Below, piece after piece: positions 45,580 to 54,835 of a stretch of DNA of 64,000 nucleotides. The notes beneath the pieces were generated by a model that did not search any database, was not told the DNA's origin, and saw nothing but the letters and a program-made list of their open reading frames with translations. Position numbers and translations under genes: made by a program. The DNA comes from Bradyrhizobium oligotrophicum S58 (GTDB lineage Bacteria > Pseudomonadota > Alphaproteobacteria > Rhizobiales > Xanthobacteraceae). The stretch covers positions 6,543,001 through 6,607,000 of the forward strand of contig NC_020453.1 in the NCBI RefSeq assembly GCF_000344805.1, given 5' to 3'. The number at the start of each line of letters is the position of its first letter. Position 1 is the first letter of the stretch.

Positions 45580-45879
45580 ATGTCGATCTCCGTCAAAGGC
45601 CGGCTGGCCATTGTCGCGCTCATTGCGCTTGCCTGCTTCGCAAGCTCGGTGCTGAAGCTCTATCTCGGGCTGTTGTGCATTTCCCTGCTCGTGAGCTTCG
45701 TCGCGGTTGGCGTCGTCGCCTGGCTCGTCGAAAGGCTGGCCAACAAGCGCCATCGCGGTCCCGAGAGACGGCAGGGGCGGCGTCGCCGTTGCTCCACGCT
45801 CATCGACGACTCTCGACCGCTGTCGATCCCGACGGTGGATCATGTCGATACACCTTCGACGGCGGGACACCTGCAATGA
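45580..45879 (+). CDS. Small membrane protein, unknown function
   Basis: This 99-residue protein has one long or two short membrane segments (about residues 8-50) and a basic, arginine-rich middle (KRHRGPERRQGRRRR), then a polar tail. No named family is recognised. Its TGA stop overlaps the start of the next gene (ATGA), which supports real translation of both. The ribosome site is weak. Confidence 0.55.
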   Translation: MSISVKGRLAIVALIALACFASSVLKLYLGLLCISLLVSFVAVGVVAWLVERLANKRHRGPERRQGRRRRCSTLIDDSRPLSIPTVDHVDTPSTAGHLQ

Positions 45880-46580
45880 GAAAAATGCGTGCGGCCGCAC
45901 CGGCCGCGTTCTTCTGTCTGATCAGCAGCGTGGTGGCCGGCGCCGAACGACCTCCGTTCTCCGTCGTGGATCATCCCTCACAAGACGGGCGCTGCGTTGA
46001 CGATAACGGCAAGGGCGATCTCGATCGATCGGAGCCGGCCTGTCTCGCCCAGATTCCGGATCTCGCGCAGCGCCAGGGCTCCGGACTGCAATTGACCTTT
46101 CGCAATGGCCGCAAGCGCGTCTATCGCAATCAGGATGCCAAGTGTGCCAGCGACGAGGCCAAAGGTTGCGTCAAGTATCAGCTGACCGGCTATTTCCCCG
46201 GCGATGACCTGATCTTGATCGAGCGCGGCCACTGGGAAGGCGTCGACTGGCTTCTGGTGCGCGCCGACAGTGGAGATGAAATCGGCATCGTCGCGCCGCC
46301 GCATTATTCGCCGGAAAAGCGCTGGCTCGTGTCGGCCGCGTCCAGCCTCGGTCCGTCCGGCCCGCCTGACGGCATCGACATCGTCGCGGCGAAACACGAT
46401 CGAGCCTTGAAGGATTGGCATTATCGCACGCCGGACGACGGCAAATGGGGCTACGAATTCGAACGCTGGGACAGCGAGGATCAGATCGTCCTGTCGGCCA
46501 AGCCCGTCGGAGACGCCGCACCGCGCCCGGTGACTATCCTCCGGAAAAAGAACGAATGGCTGTTCAAGGAGCCGCGCTGA
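45876..46580 (+). CDS. Exported protein of unknown function
   Basis: This 234-residue protein has a signal peptide (hydrophobic stretch ending SVVAGA near residue 22). The mature protein contains four cysteines that could form two disulfides (RCVDD, PACLAQ, KCASDE, GCVKY) and several tryptophans, suggesting a small beta-rich periplasmic domain. I recognise no family. The start at 45876 overlaps the preceding membrane-protein gene by 4 bp, so the pair is probably one transcript. It converges on the TetR gene. Confidence 0.7.
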   Translation: MRKMRAAAPAAFFCLISSVVAGAERPPFSVVDHPSQDGRCVDDNGKGDLDRSEPACLAQIPDLAQRQGSGLQLTFRNGRKRVYRNQDAKCASDEAKGCVKYQLTGYFPGDDLILIERGHWEGVDWLLVRADSGDEIGIVAPPHYSPEKRWLVSAASSLGPSGPPDGIDIVAAKHDRALKDWHYRTPDDGKWGYEFERWDSEDQIVLSAKPVGDAAPRPVTILRKKNEWLFKEPR

Positions 46581-46600
46581 TCGCGTGACCGAACTCCCCC

Positions 46601-47239
46601 TCAGCCCTTCGCCCGCTTCCGCTTCGCCTCCAGCGCGATCAGATAGGAGGCCATCATGTCCGGCAACGCGGCGACGACGACGTCGCGGCTGCGCGGGTCC
46701 TGCTCACGCGTGAACAGCAGCGTGCCGAGCACGACGGCATCGAGAGTGGTCGCCGCCTGCGCACCCAACTCCTCGCCGAGCTTGGCGCGCATGACGCGGT
46801 CGATGACGGCCTTGAACTCGGCATGCATGGTCTGGTCGTGCAGATCGAGGGTCGCCAGCGCATCGGGATGGCGGACGAAGTAGCGGATCGCCCACCCGAT
46901 CAGTTGCTCGATGATGTCGGCAGGCGACAATGCCGCCCATTCGGCATCGCTCCGCTGCAGCACGCGGTCGAAGGCCGGCTGCAGCTCTGCGTCGTGGCGC
47001 TCGGCGAGCGCATCGAGCATCTGATCCTTGTCGCGGAAGAAGTGATAGACCGAGCCGATCGAGGCGCCGGCGCGCTCGGCGGCCGCGTGCATGCTCACGG
47101 CCGCGAGCCCGGATTCGGCGATGAGGGTCGCGGCCGCATCCAGCAACTGCTCGCGACGCTCGCGCCCGCGCGCCTGCCGTGGCGCACGGGGCGTGGTCCG
47201 CGCCGGGGCTTTCGGATTCGTCACATCTTTCCGTCGCAC
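46601..47239 (-). CDS. TetR/AcrR family transcriptional regulator
   Basis: This 212-residue repressor has an N-terminal helix-turn-helix domain (about residues 25-72: REQLLDAAATLIAESGLAAV, then AAERAGASIGSVYHFFRDKDQML). A variable ligand-binding C-terminus follows. It is divergent from the RND efflux operon at 47589, the standard arrangement for a local repressor of a drug pump. A start at the GTG 15 bases in would give VTNPKAP; either is possible. Confidence 0.88.
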   Translation of the reverse strand: MRRKDVTNPKAPARTTPRAPRQARGRERREQLLDAAATLIAESGLAAVSMHAAAERAGASIGSVYHFFRDKDQMLDALAERHDAELQPAFDRVLQRSDAEWAALSPADIIEQLIGWAIRYFVRHPDALATLDLHDQTMHAEFKAVIDRVMRAKLGEELGAQAATTLDAVVLGTLLFTREQDPRSRDVVVAALPDMMASYLIALEAKRKRAKG

Positions 47240-47359
47240 GTCTCGTTCAAGCTCTCGTTCCGATCTTCCGCAAAGCCGATCCCTGGGACCTGAATCCCTT
47301 CCTCTCGGGTCGGCTGGCCCCTGGACCTCCCAAACCTAGACCCGCCACGGGAATGTTAC

Positions 47360-47399
47360 TAGACATTTTTTTCTAGAAACGATTGTCTAATTCACGCGC
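47360..47399. promoter_or_regulatory. Putative TetR operator in the regulator-efflux promoter region
   Basis: TAGACA (47360-47365) and TGTCTA (47394-47399) form an inverted repeat around an inner palindrome TTCTAGAA (47371-47378). The stretch is AT-rich against a GC-rich background. It lies between the TetR gene and the efflux operon, where both promoters are expected. Confidence 0.6.
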
Positions 47400-47588
47400 T
47401 GTCAAGGGGATGATGCTCAGCTTGTTCCCGGAAGCCGTGATCCCAACGGGCGACAGCCGGTCCGGGTTCATCGGCCTGATCTGCAGCGACCGTCCCGCAA
47501 CGTCGGACGCGTATAAGACGGCCGACGGTCCACGACCGCAGCCGGTTCGACGAACGTCAAACACCGCTCTGGGCCCGAACGTGCAACC

Positions 47589-48710
47589 ATGATCTCATCG
47601 ACGCGATCTCCACCTTATCCCAGCAGCTCAGGCCGAGGCCTGCTGGTCATCGGCTGTGCTGCGATCGGGCTGCTGCTTGCGGGCTGCGAGCAGAAGACGG
47701 CCGTGGCCCCGCAACCATCCCGGATGGTTCGAACCGAGGTCGTGAAGCTGTCGGAGCGGCGGCAGTCGATCACGCTGACCGGCGATGTCCAGGCGCGCGT
47801 GCTCGCGGACCTGTCGTTCCGGGTCAGCGGCCGCGTTACCGAGCGGCTCGTCGAGGTCGGTGCGCACGTCAAGGCCGGGCAATTGCTCGCCAAGATCGAT
47901 CCGGCCGAGCAGCAGGCCGATTTGGATTCTGCCGAGGCCGCCGTGACCGCCGCGGAGTCGCAGGTCAAGGTCGCGACCTCGAATTTCAACCGGCAGCAGA
48001 CCTTGCTGACCAGCGGCTTCACGACGCGCGCGACCTTCGACCAGGCCCAGGAGAACCTGCGCACGGCGGAAGGTTCGCTGGAATCCGCCAGGGCTCAGCT
48101 TGGCACGGCCAAGGACGCTCTGACCTATACCGAGCTGCGCGCCGACGCCGACGGCACCATTACCGCGCGCAACATCGAGGTCGGTCAGGTCGCACAGGCC
48201 GCGCAATCGGTGTTCACGCTCGCGCATGACGGCGACCGCGATGCCGTGATCGATGTCTACGAGGCGGCGCTGTCGCTCAAGTTCGACGGCAACAAAGCGG
48301 CGCTGGCGCTGCTCTCGGATCCCTCGGTGACGGCCAAGGGACAGGTGCGCGAGGTCTCGCCGACCATCGATCCCAAATCCGGGACGGTGCGGGTCAAGAT
48401 GGCGATCGAGAATCCTCCCCCCGAGATGAGTCTCGGCAGCGCCGTGAGCGTCACCGGCTTCATCAAGCCGGAGCAGCGCATCGTGCTGCCCTGGAGCGCG
48501 CTGACCGCAGCCGGCAAGACGCCCGCGGTGTGGCTGGTCGATGCCGCCGACAAGTCGGTCTCGCTCAAGCCGATCACGATCGAGGACTATGAGACCGGAG
48601 CGTTCGTCGTCTCCACCGGGCTCAAGCCTGGTGATCGCGTCGTCACCGAAGGCGGCAAGCTGCTGAGCGTCGGACAAAAGATCACATTCAACGAGGAGAC
48701 GCGGTCGTGA
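47589..48710 (+). CDS. RND efflux periplasmic adaptor (first of two)
   Basis: This 373-residue membrane-fusion protein has a lipoprotein signal with lipobox LLAGC near residue 33. Domains in order are a barrel-sandwich part (FRVSGRVTERLVEVGAHVKAGQLLAKIDP), a coiled-coil hairpin (about residues 105-165), the second sandwich half (LRADADGTITARNIEVGQ), then beta-barrel and membrane-proximal domains. It overlaps the second adaptor gene and lies in one operon with the RND pump. Its substrate is unknown. Confidence 0.92.
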   Translation: MISSTRSPPYPSSSGRGLLVIGCAAIGLLLAGCEQKTAVAPQPSRMVRTEVVKLSERRQSITLTGDVQARVLADLSFRVSGRVTERLVEVGAHVKAGQLLAKIDPAEQQADLDSAEAAVTAAESQVKVATSNFNRQQTLLTSGFTTRATFDQAQENLRTAEGSLESARAQLGTAKDALTYTELRADADGTITARNIEVGQVAQAAQSVFTLAHDGDRDAVIDVYEAALSLKFDGNKAALALLSDPSVTAKGQVREVSPTIDPKSGTVRVKMAIENPPPEMSLGSAVSVTGFIKPEQRIVLPWSALTAAGKTPAVWLVDAADKSVSLKPITIEDYETGAFVVSTGLKPGDRVVTEGGKLLSVGQKITFNEETRS

Positions 48711-49783
48711 TGACGCCGATGCGTTGTGCCATTCCGTTCGGCGCGCTCGCTTTGCTCGCCGGCTGCAACGAGAAGGCTGCAGTTCCCGAGCCGGTCCGGC
48801 CGGTGCTGTCGATGAAGGTCGAGCGGCAGACGGCCAACGCCTCGACCGTCACCGGCACGATCGAGCCGCGCTACAAGGCCGATCTGAGCTTTAGGGTGCT
48901 GGGACGGCTGATCGCGCGGCCGGTGTTCGTCGGCGACATGGTCAAGCAGGACCAGGTGGTGGCCGCCATCGACCCGGCGGCGCTCGAGCTTGCGGTGCGC
49001 GCGTCGGCCGCCGAGGTCTCGCGCAGCCAGGCGCAGCTGATCAATGCAACGGGGACCGAAGGCCGGCAACGCACGCTGCTGGAGACCGACGCCACCACCA
49101 AGGCAACGCTGGAGAGCGCCGAGCAGTCGCGCGCGGCCGCCCAGGCTTCCGTCGTCAAGGCGCAGTCCAATCTCGCCAAGGCGCGCGAGCAGCTCGGCTA
49201 CGCGCAGCTGAAGGCGGATTTCGCCGGCATCGTCACGGCCGTCGGCGCCGAAGTCGGCCAGGTCGTCTCGCCGGGCGTGAGCGTCGTCACCGTCGCACGG
49301 CCCGACGTCCGCGAAGCGGTCATCGATGTCGGCGACGACATCGCGGGCGGCCTGCAGGTTGGCACGCCGTTCACGATGCGGCTGCAGGTCGATCAGACCA
49401 TCAGCACCACCGGCAAGGTGCGCGAGATCGCGCCGCGCGCCGATGCCACCACGCGCACCCGTCGCATCCGTATTACGCTCGACAACCCGCCCGAGACCAT
49501 GCGGCTCGGCACCACGGTCACCGCGACCGTCAACGCCGAGCAGAGGACCGTCATCCAGCTGCCGCGCACGGCGATCCTGGAGCAGAACGACAAGAGCTTC
49601 GTCTGGCTGGTCGATGCCGCCAGCAAGACCGTCAAGCGGCAGGAAATCACGATCGCCCGCAACGAGGACGGCAGCGTCCGCGTCACCGGCGGTCTCGAAG
49701 CCGGGCAGCGCGTGGTCACCGCCGGCGTGCACAGTCTCAAGGACGGCCAGTCCATCCGCATCGATCAGGAATCTCAGCCGTGA
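48710..49783 (+). CDS. RND efflux periplasmic adaptor (second of two)
   Basis: This 357-residue membrane-fusion protein is paralogous to the preceding one, with lipobox LLAGC near residue 17. It has the same domain order: FRVLGRLIARPVFVGDMVKQDQ, a coiled-coil hairpin, then KADFAGIVTAVGAEVGQ. The ATG at 48710 overlaps the previous stop (TGATG); a GTG one codon earlier is equally possible. Its end overlaps the pump gene by 4 bp. Two different adaptors before one pump suggest a hetero-oligomeric adaptor ring. Confidence 0.9.
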   Translation: MTPMRCAIPFGALALLAGCNEKAAVPEPVRPVLSMKVERQTANASTVTGTIEPRYKADLSFRVLGRLIARPVFVGDMVKQDQVVAAIDPAALELAVRASAAEVSRSQAQLINATGTEGRQRTLLETDATTKATLESAEQSRAAAQASVVKAQSNLAKAREQLGYAQLKADFAGIVTAVGAEVGQVVSPGVSVVTVARPDVREAVIDVGDDIAGGLQVGTPFTMRLQVDQTISTTGKVREIAPRADATTRTRRIRITLDNPPETMRLGTTVTATVNAEQRTVIQLPRTAILEQNDKSFVWLVDAASKTVKRQEITIARNEDGSVRVTGGLEAGQRVVTAGVHSLKDGQSIRIDQESQP

Positions 49784-52700
49784 AATCCTTCAACCTCTCC
49801 GACTGGGCGCTCGAGCATCGCTCGCTGGTCTGGTATTTCATGATCGCCTTCATGGCCGCGGGCCTGTTCTCCTACCTGCATCTCGGCCGCGAGGAGGATC
49901 CATCCTTCACCATCAAGACGATGCTGATCCAGGCCAAATGGCCGGGCGCCTCGGCCGAGGAGATGACGCGGCAGGTCACCGACCGCATCGAGAAGAAGCT
50001 CGAGGAGCTGCCGGCGCTCGACTACACCAAGAGTCTGACCGTGCCCGGCCAGACCACCGTGTTCGTCAACCTGCGCGACACGACCAAGGCGCGCGACGTC
50101 GTCCCGACCTGGCTGCAGGTGCGCAACCTGATCAACGACATCAAGGGCGACTTTCCGTCCGGCGTGGTCGGGCCGGGATTCAACGACCGCTTCGGCGACG
50201 TGTTCGGCAACATCTATGCCTTCACCAGCGACGGATTGAGCCAGCGCCAGCTGCGCGACCGCGTCGAGGAGGTCCGCGCCAAGGTGCTGACGGTGCCCAA
50301 TGTCGGCCGCGTCGACATCGTCGGTGCCCAGAACGAGGTGATCTATCTCGAATTCTCCACCCGCAAGGTCGCAGCGCTCGGCATCGACCAGCGCACCATC
50401 CTGACCGCGCTGCAGGCGCAGAACGCGATCTCGCCGTCCGGCGTGCTGCAGGCCGGCCCCGAGCGGATCGCGGTGCGCGTCTCCGGCCAGTTCACCTCGG
50501 AAGAGAGCCTCAAGGCGATCAACCTGCGCATCAACGACCGCTTCTTCCCGCTGACCGACGTCGCCACCATCACCCGCGGCTACGAGGATCCGCCGACGTC
50601 GCTGTTCCGCTTCAACGGCCAGCCCGCGATCGGACTTGCCATCGGCATGAAGGCCGGCGCCAATCTGCTGGATTTCGGCGATGCGCTGAAGGCGGAGATG
50701 ACCAAGGTCATCGCCGACCTGCCGGTCGGCGTCGGCGTGCACCTGGTTTCCGACCAGCCGAAGATCGTCGATGAGGCGGTCGGCGGCTTCACCAGGGCGC
50801 TGTACGAGGCCGTCATCATCGTGCTCGCGATCAGCTTCGTCAGCCTCGGCGTCCGCGCCGGCCTCGTGGTCGCGATCTCGATCCCGCTGGTGCTCGCCAT
50901 CACCTTCCTGGTGATGGCCTATACCGGCATCTCCCTGCAGCGCATCTCGCTCGGCGCGCTGATCATCGCGCTCGGCCTGCTGGTCGACGACGCCATGATC
51001 GCCGTCGAGATGATGGTGGCGCGGCTCGAGGTCGGCGATTCCTTGCGCAAGGCGGCGACCTATGTCTACACCTCGACCGCGTTCCCGATGCTGACGGGCA
51101 CGCTGGTCACGGTCGCCGGCTTCATTCCGATCGGCCTCAACAACAGCGCGGCCGGCGAGTTCACCTTCACGCTGTTCGTCGTGATCGCGGTGTCGCTGGT
51201 GGTGTCGTGGATCGTCGCGGTGCTGTTCACGCCGCTGCTCGGCGTCACCATCCTGCCCGCGACGCTGCCGAGCCATCACGCCGAGGGCGGCCGGCTGACG
51301 CGGATGTTCCGCGCCACGCTCAATGCCTGCATGCGCAACCGCTGGGCCACCATCATCGTCACCATCCTGATCTTCGCGCTCTCGGTGTTCGGGATGGGCT
51401 TCGTGCAGCAGCAGTTCTTCCCTTCTTCGGACCGCAACGAGCTGGTCATCGACTTCAACCTGCCGCAGAACTCCTCGATCGCGGAGACCAATGCGCAGAT
51501 GGCGCAGTTCGAGCAGGAGGCGCTGAAGGGGAATCCCGATATCGACCATTGGTCCACCTATGTCGGATCCGGCGCCCAGCGCTTCGTGCTGTCGTTCGAC
51601 GTGCAGCCGGCCGACCTGTCGTTCGGCCAGGTCATCATCGTGACCAAGAGCCTCGAGGCGCGCGACCGCGCCCGCGCCAAGCTGCAGGCCTATCTGACCA
51701 AGACCTTCCCCGGCACCGACGCCTATGTGCATCTGCTCGACATCGGCCCGCCGGTGGGTCGTCCCGTGCAGTACCGCGTCAGCGGCCCCGACGTGGCCAG
51801 GGTGCGCGAGACCGCCCAGCAGGTCGCGGGCGTCATGCGCGGCAATTCGCATCTCGGCGCCGTCGTGTTCGACTGGATGGAGCCGGCGCGCGTGGTGAAG
51901 GTCGACGTGCTGCAGGACAAGGCGCGGCAGCTCGGCGTCACCTCCGAGGACATCGCCAACGCGCTGAACGGCGTGCTCGACGGCACCTCGATCACGCAGG
52001 TGCGCGACGACATCTATCTGATCGACGTGCGCGGCCGCGCCAAGGCCACCGAGCGGCAATCGCTGGAGACGCTGCGCGACCTGCAGCTGTCCGGATCGAA
52101 TGGCCAGTCGATCCCGCTCGCGGCGCTGGCGACGTTGCGCTACCAGATCGAGCAGCCGGAGATCTGGCGCCGCTCGCGGCAGCCGACGCTGACCCTGAAG
52201 GCCAGCGTGATCGATCAGGTGCAGCCGAACACGGTGGTCGATCAGCTCAAGCCGGAGATCGCAGCCTTCAACGCCAAGCTCCCGGCCGGCTATCAGGTCG
52301 TTACCGGCGGCAGCGTCGAGGAAAGCGCCAAGAGCCAGGCGCCGATCATTGCGGTGGTGCCGATCATGCTGTTCGCGATGGCCACGATCCTGATGCTGCA
52401 GCTGCAGAGCTTCCACCGCCTGTTCCTGGTGTTCGCGGTGGCGCCCCTGGCGTTGATCGGCGTCGTCGCGGCGCTGCTGCCGAGCGGTGCACCGCTCGGT
52501 TTCGTCGCCATCCTCGGCGTGCTGGCGCTGATCGGCATCCTGATCCGCAACTCGGTGATCCTGATCGTGCAGATCGAGCATCTGCGCGAGGAAGGCCGGC
52601 CGCCGTGGGAGGCCGTGGTCGAGGCGACCGAGCACCGCATGCGGCCGATCATGCTGACGGCGGCGGCCGCCTCGCTCGCGCTGATCCCGATCGCCCGCGA

Positions 52701-52857
52701 GGTGTTCTGGGGCCCGATGGCGTACGCGATGATGGGCGGCATCATCGTCGGCACCGTGCTGACCTTGCTGTTCCTGCCGGCGCTCTACGTCGCCTGGTTC
52801 CGCATCAAGGCGCCGGAGACGACGACGGCTGCCGAGGTCACGCCGCACGGGGCCTGA
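49780..52857 (+). CDS. RND family efflux pump (AcrB/HAE1-type)
   Basis: This 1025-residue proton-driven inner-membrane pump has 12 helices and two large periplasmic loops. The start SDWALEHRSLVWYFMIAFMAAG and the LGREEDPSFTIKTMLI loop are typical of the subgroup related to MdtBC/OqxB-like and HAE1 pumps. The proton-relay aspartates are in helix 4 (ALGLLVDDAMIAVEMM). No outer-membrane TolC-type gene is next to it, so a shared one must serve. The preceding TetR gene probably controls it. The substrate cannot be told from sequence. Confidence 0.93.
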   Translation: MKSFNLSDWALEHRSLVWYFMIAFMAAGLFSYLHLGREEDPSFTIKTMLIQAKWPGASAEEMTRQVTDRIEKKLEELPALDYTKSLTVPGQTTVFVNLRDTTKARDVVPTWLQVRNLINDIKGDFPSGVVGPGFNDRFGDVFGNIYAFTSDGLSQRQLRDRVEEVRAKVLTVPNVGRVDIVGAQNEVIYLEFSTRKVAALGIDQRTILTALQAQNAISPSGVLQAGPERIAVRVSGQFTSEESLKAINLRINDRFFPLTDVATITRGYEDPPTSLFRFNGQPAIGLAIGMKAGANLLDFGDALKAEMTKVIADLPVGVGVHLVSDQPKIVDEAVGGFTRALYEAVIIVLAISFVSLGVRAGLVVAISIPLVLAITFLVMAYTGISLQRISLGALIIALGLLVDDAMIAVEMMVARLEVGDSLRKAATYVYTSTAFPMLTGTLVTVAGFIPIGLNNSAAGEFTFTLFVVIAVSLVVSWIVAVLFTPLLGVTILPATLPSHHAEGGRLTRMFRATLNACMRNRWATIIVTILIFALSVFGMGFVQQQFFPSSDRNELVIDFNLPQNSSIAETNAQMAQFEQEALKGNPDIDHWSTYVGSGAQRFVLSFDVQPADLSFGQVIIVTKSLEARDRARAKLQAYLTKTFPGTDAYVHLLDIGPPVGRPVQYRVSGPDVARVRETAQQVAGVMRGNSHLGAVVFDWMEPARVVKVDVLQDKARQLGVTSEDIANALNGVLDGTSITQVRDDIYLIDVRGRAKATERQSLETLRDLQLSGSNGQSIPLAALATLRYQIEQPEIWRRSRQPTLTLKASVIDQVQPNTVVDQLKPEIAAFNAKLPAGYQVVTGGSVEESAKSQAPIIAVVPIMLFAMATILMLQLQSFHRLFLVFAVAPLALIGVVAALLPSGAPLGFVAILGVLALIGILIRNSVILIVQIEHLREEGRPPWEAVVEATEHRMRPIMLTAAAASLALIPIAREVFWGPMAYAMMGGIIVGTVLTLLFLPALYVAWFRIKAPETTTAAEVTPHGA

Positions 52858-52959
52858 GGCCCTGCGAATCGCAGATAATTGCGTGGGATAAGCCGTTCGC
52901 GTGGGTTAAACGCCACGCGGCGGCCGGTTAGATTCGGCCCTCATGGAAGGATGCGAATC

Positions 52960-54234
52960 ATGACCGATCCTCAGATCGTCTGCCCCTCCTGCCGCACCGA
53001 GATCAAGCTGACCGAGCAGCTCGCAGCGCCTCTGATCGCGGAGACGCGCCGGCAGTTCGAGAAGCAGCTCCAGGCCAAGGAGGCCGATTTCGGCCGCCGC
53101 GAGGCGCAGCTCAGGGCGGCGCAGGAGCAGATCGCCCAGGCCAAGGCCGCGATCGACCAGCAGGTCGCTGCCAAGCTGAAGGCCGAGCGCGCCGCGATCG
53201 CCCAGGCCGAGGCTGCGAAAGCGCGCGAGGCGGTGGCCGATGAGATGAGCAATCGCGATCGCCAGCTGGCCGAGCTGCACGAGGCCATCGTCAGCAAGGA
53301 CGCCAAGCTCGCCGATGCGCAGAAGGCGCAGGCCGAGATGATGCGCAAGCAGCGCGAGCTCGACGAGGCCCGCCGTGAAATCGATCTCACGATCGAGAAG
53401 AAGGTGCAGGAGAGCCTCGTCGCCGTGCGCGACAAGGCGCGGCTCGAAGCCGAGGATTCGCTGAAGGCCAAGGTCGCCGAGAAGGAGACCCAGATCGCCG
53501 GCATGCAGCGCCAGATCGAGGAGCTGCGCCGCAAGGCCGAGCAAGGCTCGCAGCAGCTGCAGGGCGAGGCGCTGGAGATCGAGCTGGAATCGCAGCTGCG
53601 CGCGCGGTTTCCGCGCGACCTGGTCGAGCCGGTGCCGAAGGGCGAGTTCGGTGGCGACGTGATCCATCGCGTGATCGGTCCGGGTGGCCAGGCCTGCGGC
53701 GCGATCCTGTGGGAGTCCAAGCGCACCAAGAACTGGAGCGATGGCTGGCTGGTGAAGCTGCGCGACGATTTGCGCGCGGCGAAGGCCGACATCGCGCTGA
53801 TCGTCTCGACCGCGCTGCCGAAGGGCGTCGACGGATTCGACCTGATCGACGGCGTCTGGGTCGCCGAGCCGCGCTTCGCGCTGCCGCTGTCATTGGCGCT
53901 GCGGCAGTCGCTGATCGACGTCGCCTGCAGCAAGCTCGCGCAGGAGGGCCAGCAGACCAAGATGGAGATGGTCTACGCGTACCTGACCGGGCCGCGCTTC
54001 CGCCACCGCATCGACGCCATCGTCGAGCGCTTCACCGAGATGCAGTCGGATCTCGACCGCGAGCGCAAGACCATGATGCGGCTGTGGGCCAAGCGCGAGG
54101 AGCAGCTGCGCGGCGTGCTGGATTCGACGGCCGGGCTGTATGGCGACCTCCAGGGCATCGCCGGCCGTGCCATGCAGGAGATCGAGAGCCTGGACATCCT
54201 GCTGATCGAGGGCAAGAGCGAGGCCGCGGAGTAG
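52960..54234 (+). CDS. DUF2130 coiled-coil protein
   Basis: This 424-residue protein opens with a CPSC pair (residues 8-11, half a zinc knuckle). A long charged coiled coil follows (about residues 30-215, rich in Glu, Lys, Gln and Ala). The C-terminal DUF2130 domain contains GGDVIHRVIGPGGQACGAILWESKRTKNWSDGW and DIALIVSTALPKG, which resembles a PD-(D/E)xK nuclease core (E...K near WESKRTK). The function is unknown; the architecture suggests a DNA-associated or repair-related protein. An AAGGA site 9 bases before the ATG at 52960 favours that start over the ATG at 52951. Confidence 0.85.
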   Translation: MTDPQIVCPSCRTEIKLTEQLAAPLIAETRRQFEKQLQAKEADFGRREAQLRAAQEQIAQAKAAIDQQVAAKLKAERAAIAQAEAAKAREAVADEMSNRDRQLAELHEAIVSKDAKLADAQKAQAEMMRKQRELDEARREIDLTIEKKVQESLVAVRDKARLEAEDSLKAKVAEKETQIAGMQRQIEELRRKAEQGSQQLQGEALEIELESQLRARFPRDLVEPVPKGEFGGDVIHRVIGPGGQACGAILWESKRTKNWSDGWLVKLRDDLRAAKADIALIVSTALPKGVDGFDLIDGVWVAEPRFALPLSLALRQSLIDVACSKLAQEGQQTKMEMVYAYLTGPRFRHRIDAIVERFTEMQSDLDRERKTMMRLWAKREEQLRGVLDSTAGLYGDLQGIAGRAMQEIESLDILLIEGKSEAAE

Positions 54235-54388
54235 TCGCGCGTCACCTGCGCCGATCCGAGGTGCGCCAGCACCGCAGCTCGCTTATGCCTTTCCTATGCG
54301 GCCGCATCTCGCCGCGTCTCGCATTCCTATGGCATGCGGATGCATATCCATCGCATCGAAGGCCGGCTCGCCGACCTTGTCATGCCGG

Positions 54389-54595
54389 ATGGATCAGATG
54401 TCCCTTCTCACCGCTCCTCACGCCCACCTTCACCGCGCGTCGTGGTCTCGTCGTGATCAGCGGGCCGATACCGGGACGCGGGCCCTGCTCGGCCAGCTCA
54501 CGCGCTTCGCACTGGCGCTGACCGGCGCCTGCGGCCTGCTGACGTTGATGGTCGTGCTGAAGACTGCAGCTTATTTATCGCATCATCCGATGTGA
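54389..54595 (+). CDS. Possible small membrane protein
   Basis: This possible 68-residue protein starts MDQMSLLTAPHAHLHRASWS, with one membrane segment near its end (LTRFALALTGACGLLTLMVVL). A second ATG three codons in is an alternative start. No ribosome site stands out and no family is recognised. It lies in the gap between the DUF2130 gene and an interspersed repeat, and may be spurious. Confidence 0.35.
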   Translation: MDQMSLLTAPHAHLHRASWSRRDQRADTGTRALLGQLTRFALALTGACGLLTLMVVLKTAAYLSHHPM

Positions 54596-54648
54596 TGATC
54601 AGATCGCTCTCAGCTTGATGTGAGCCCACATCTCGCGGCTCGCGCAGG

Positions 54649-54791
54649 TGCACCTCGCCCCGCTTGCGGGGAGAGGTCGGATTGCATCGCAAGATGTAAT
54701 CCGGGTGAGGGGGTACAGGTCTAACCATTCACACTTCCCGTGCGGCTGCCCCTCACCCCGACCCTCTCCCCGTAAGAACGGGGAGAGGGAG
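54649..54791 (-). repeat. Interspersed palindromic repeat, family A copy 3 (inverted)
   Basis: This is the reverse orientation of the elements at 31822 and 42910. It reads CACCTCGCCCCGCTTGCGGGGA first, then GGATTGCATC with an imperfect GATGTAATCC partner, GTACAGGT, CTGCCCCTCACCCC and finally TCTCCCCGTAAGAACGGGGA. Both arms are the short form, without the extra hairpin seen in the other two copies. It lies just downstream of regR. Confidence 0.85.
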
Positions 54792-54835
54792 CGCACCGAT
54801 CGTGCGGCGGCTGCGGTGCGACTAACTAACTGTCA

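Noticed and set aside
47383..47592. Short open frame upstream of the RND operon
   Set aside because: It starts inside the putative operator, ends 4 bp inside the first adaptor gene and has no ribosome site or family.
49774..52848. Minus-strand open frame of 1024 codons
   Set aside because: It is an exact antisense shadow of the RND pump gene, with compositionally biased His/Asp/Arg-rich sequence.
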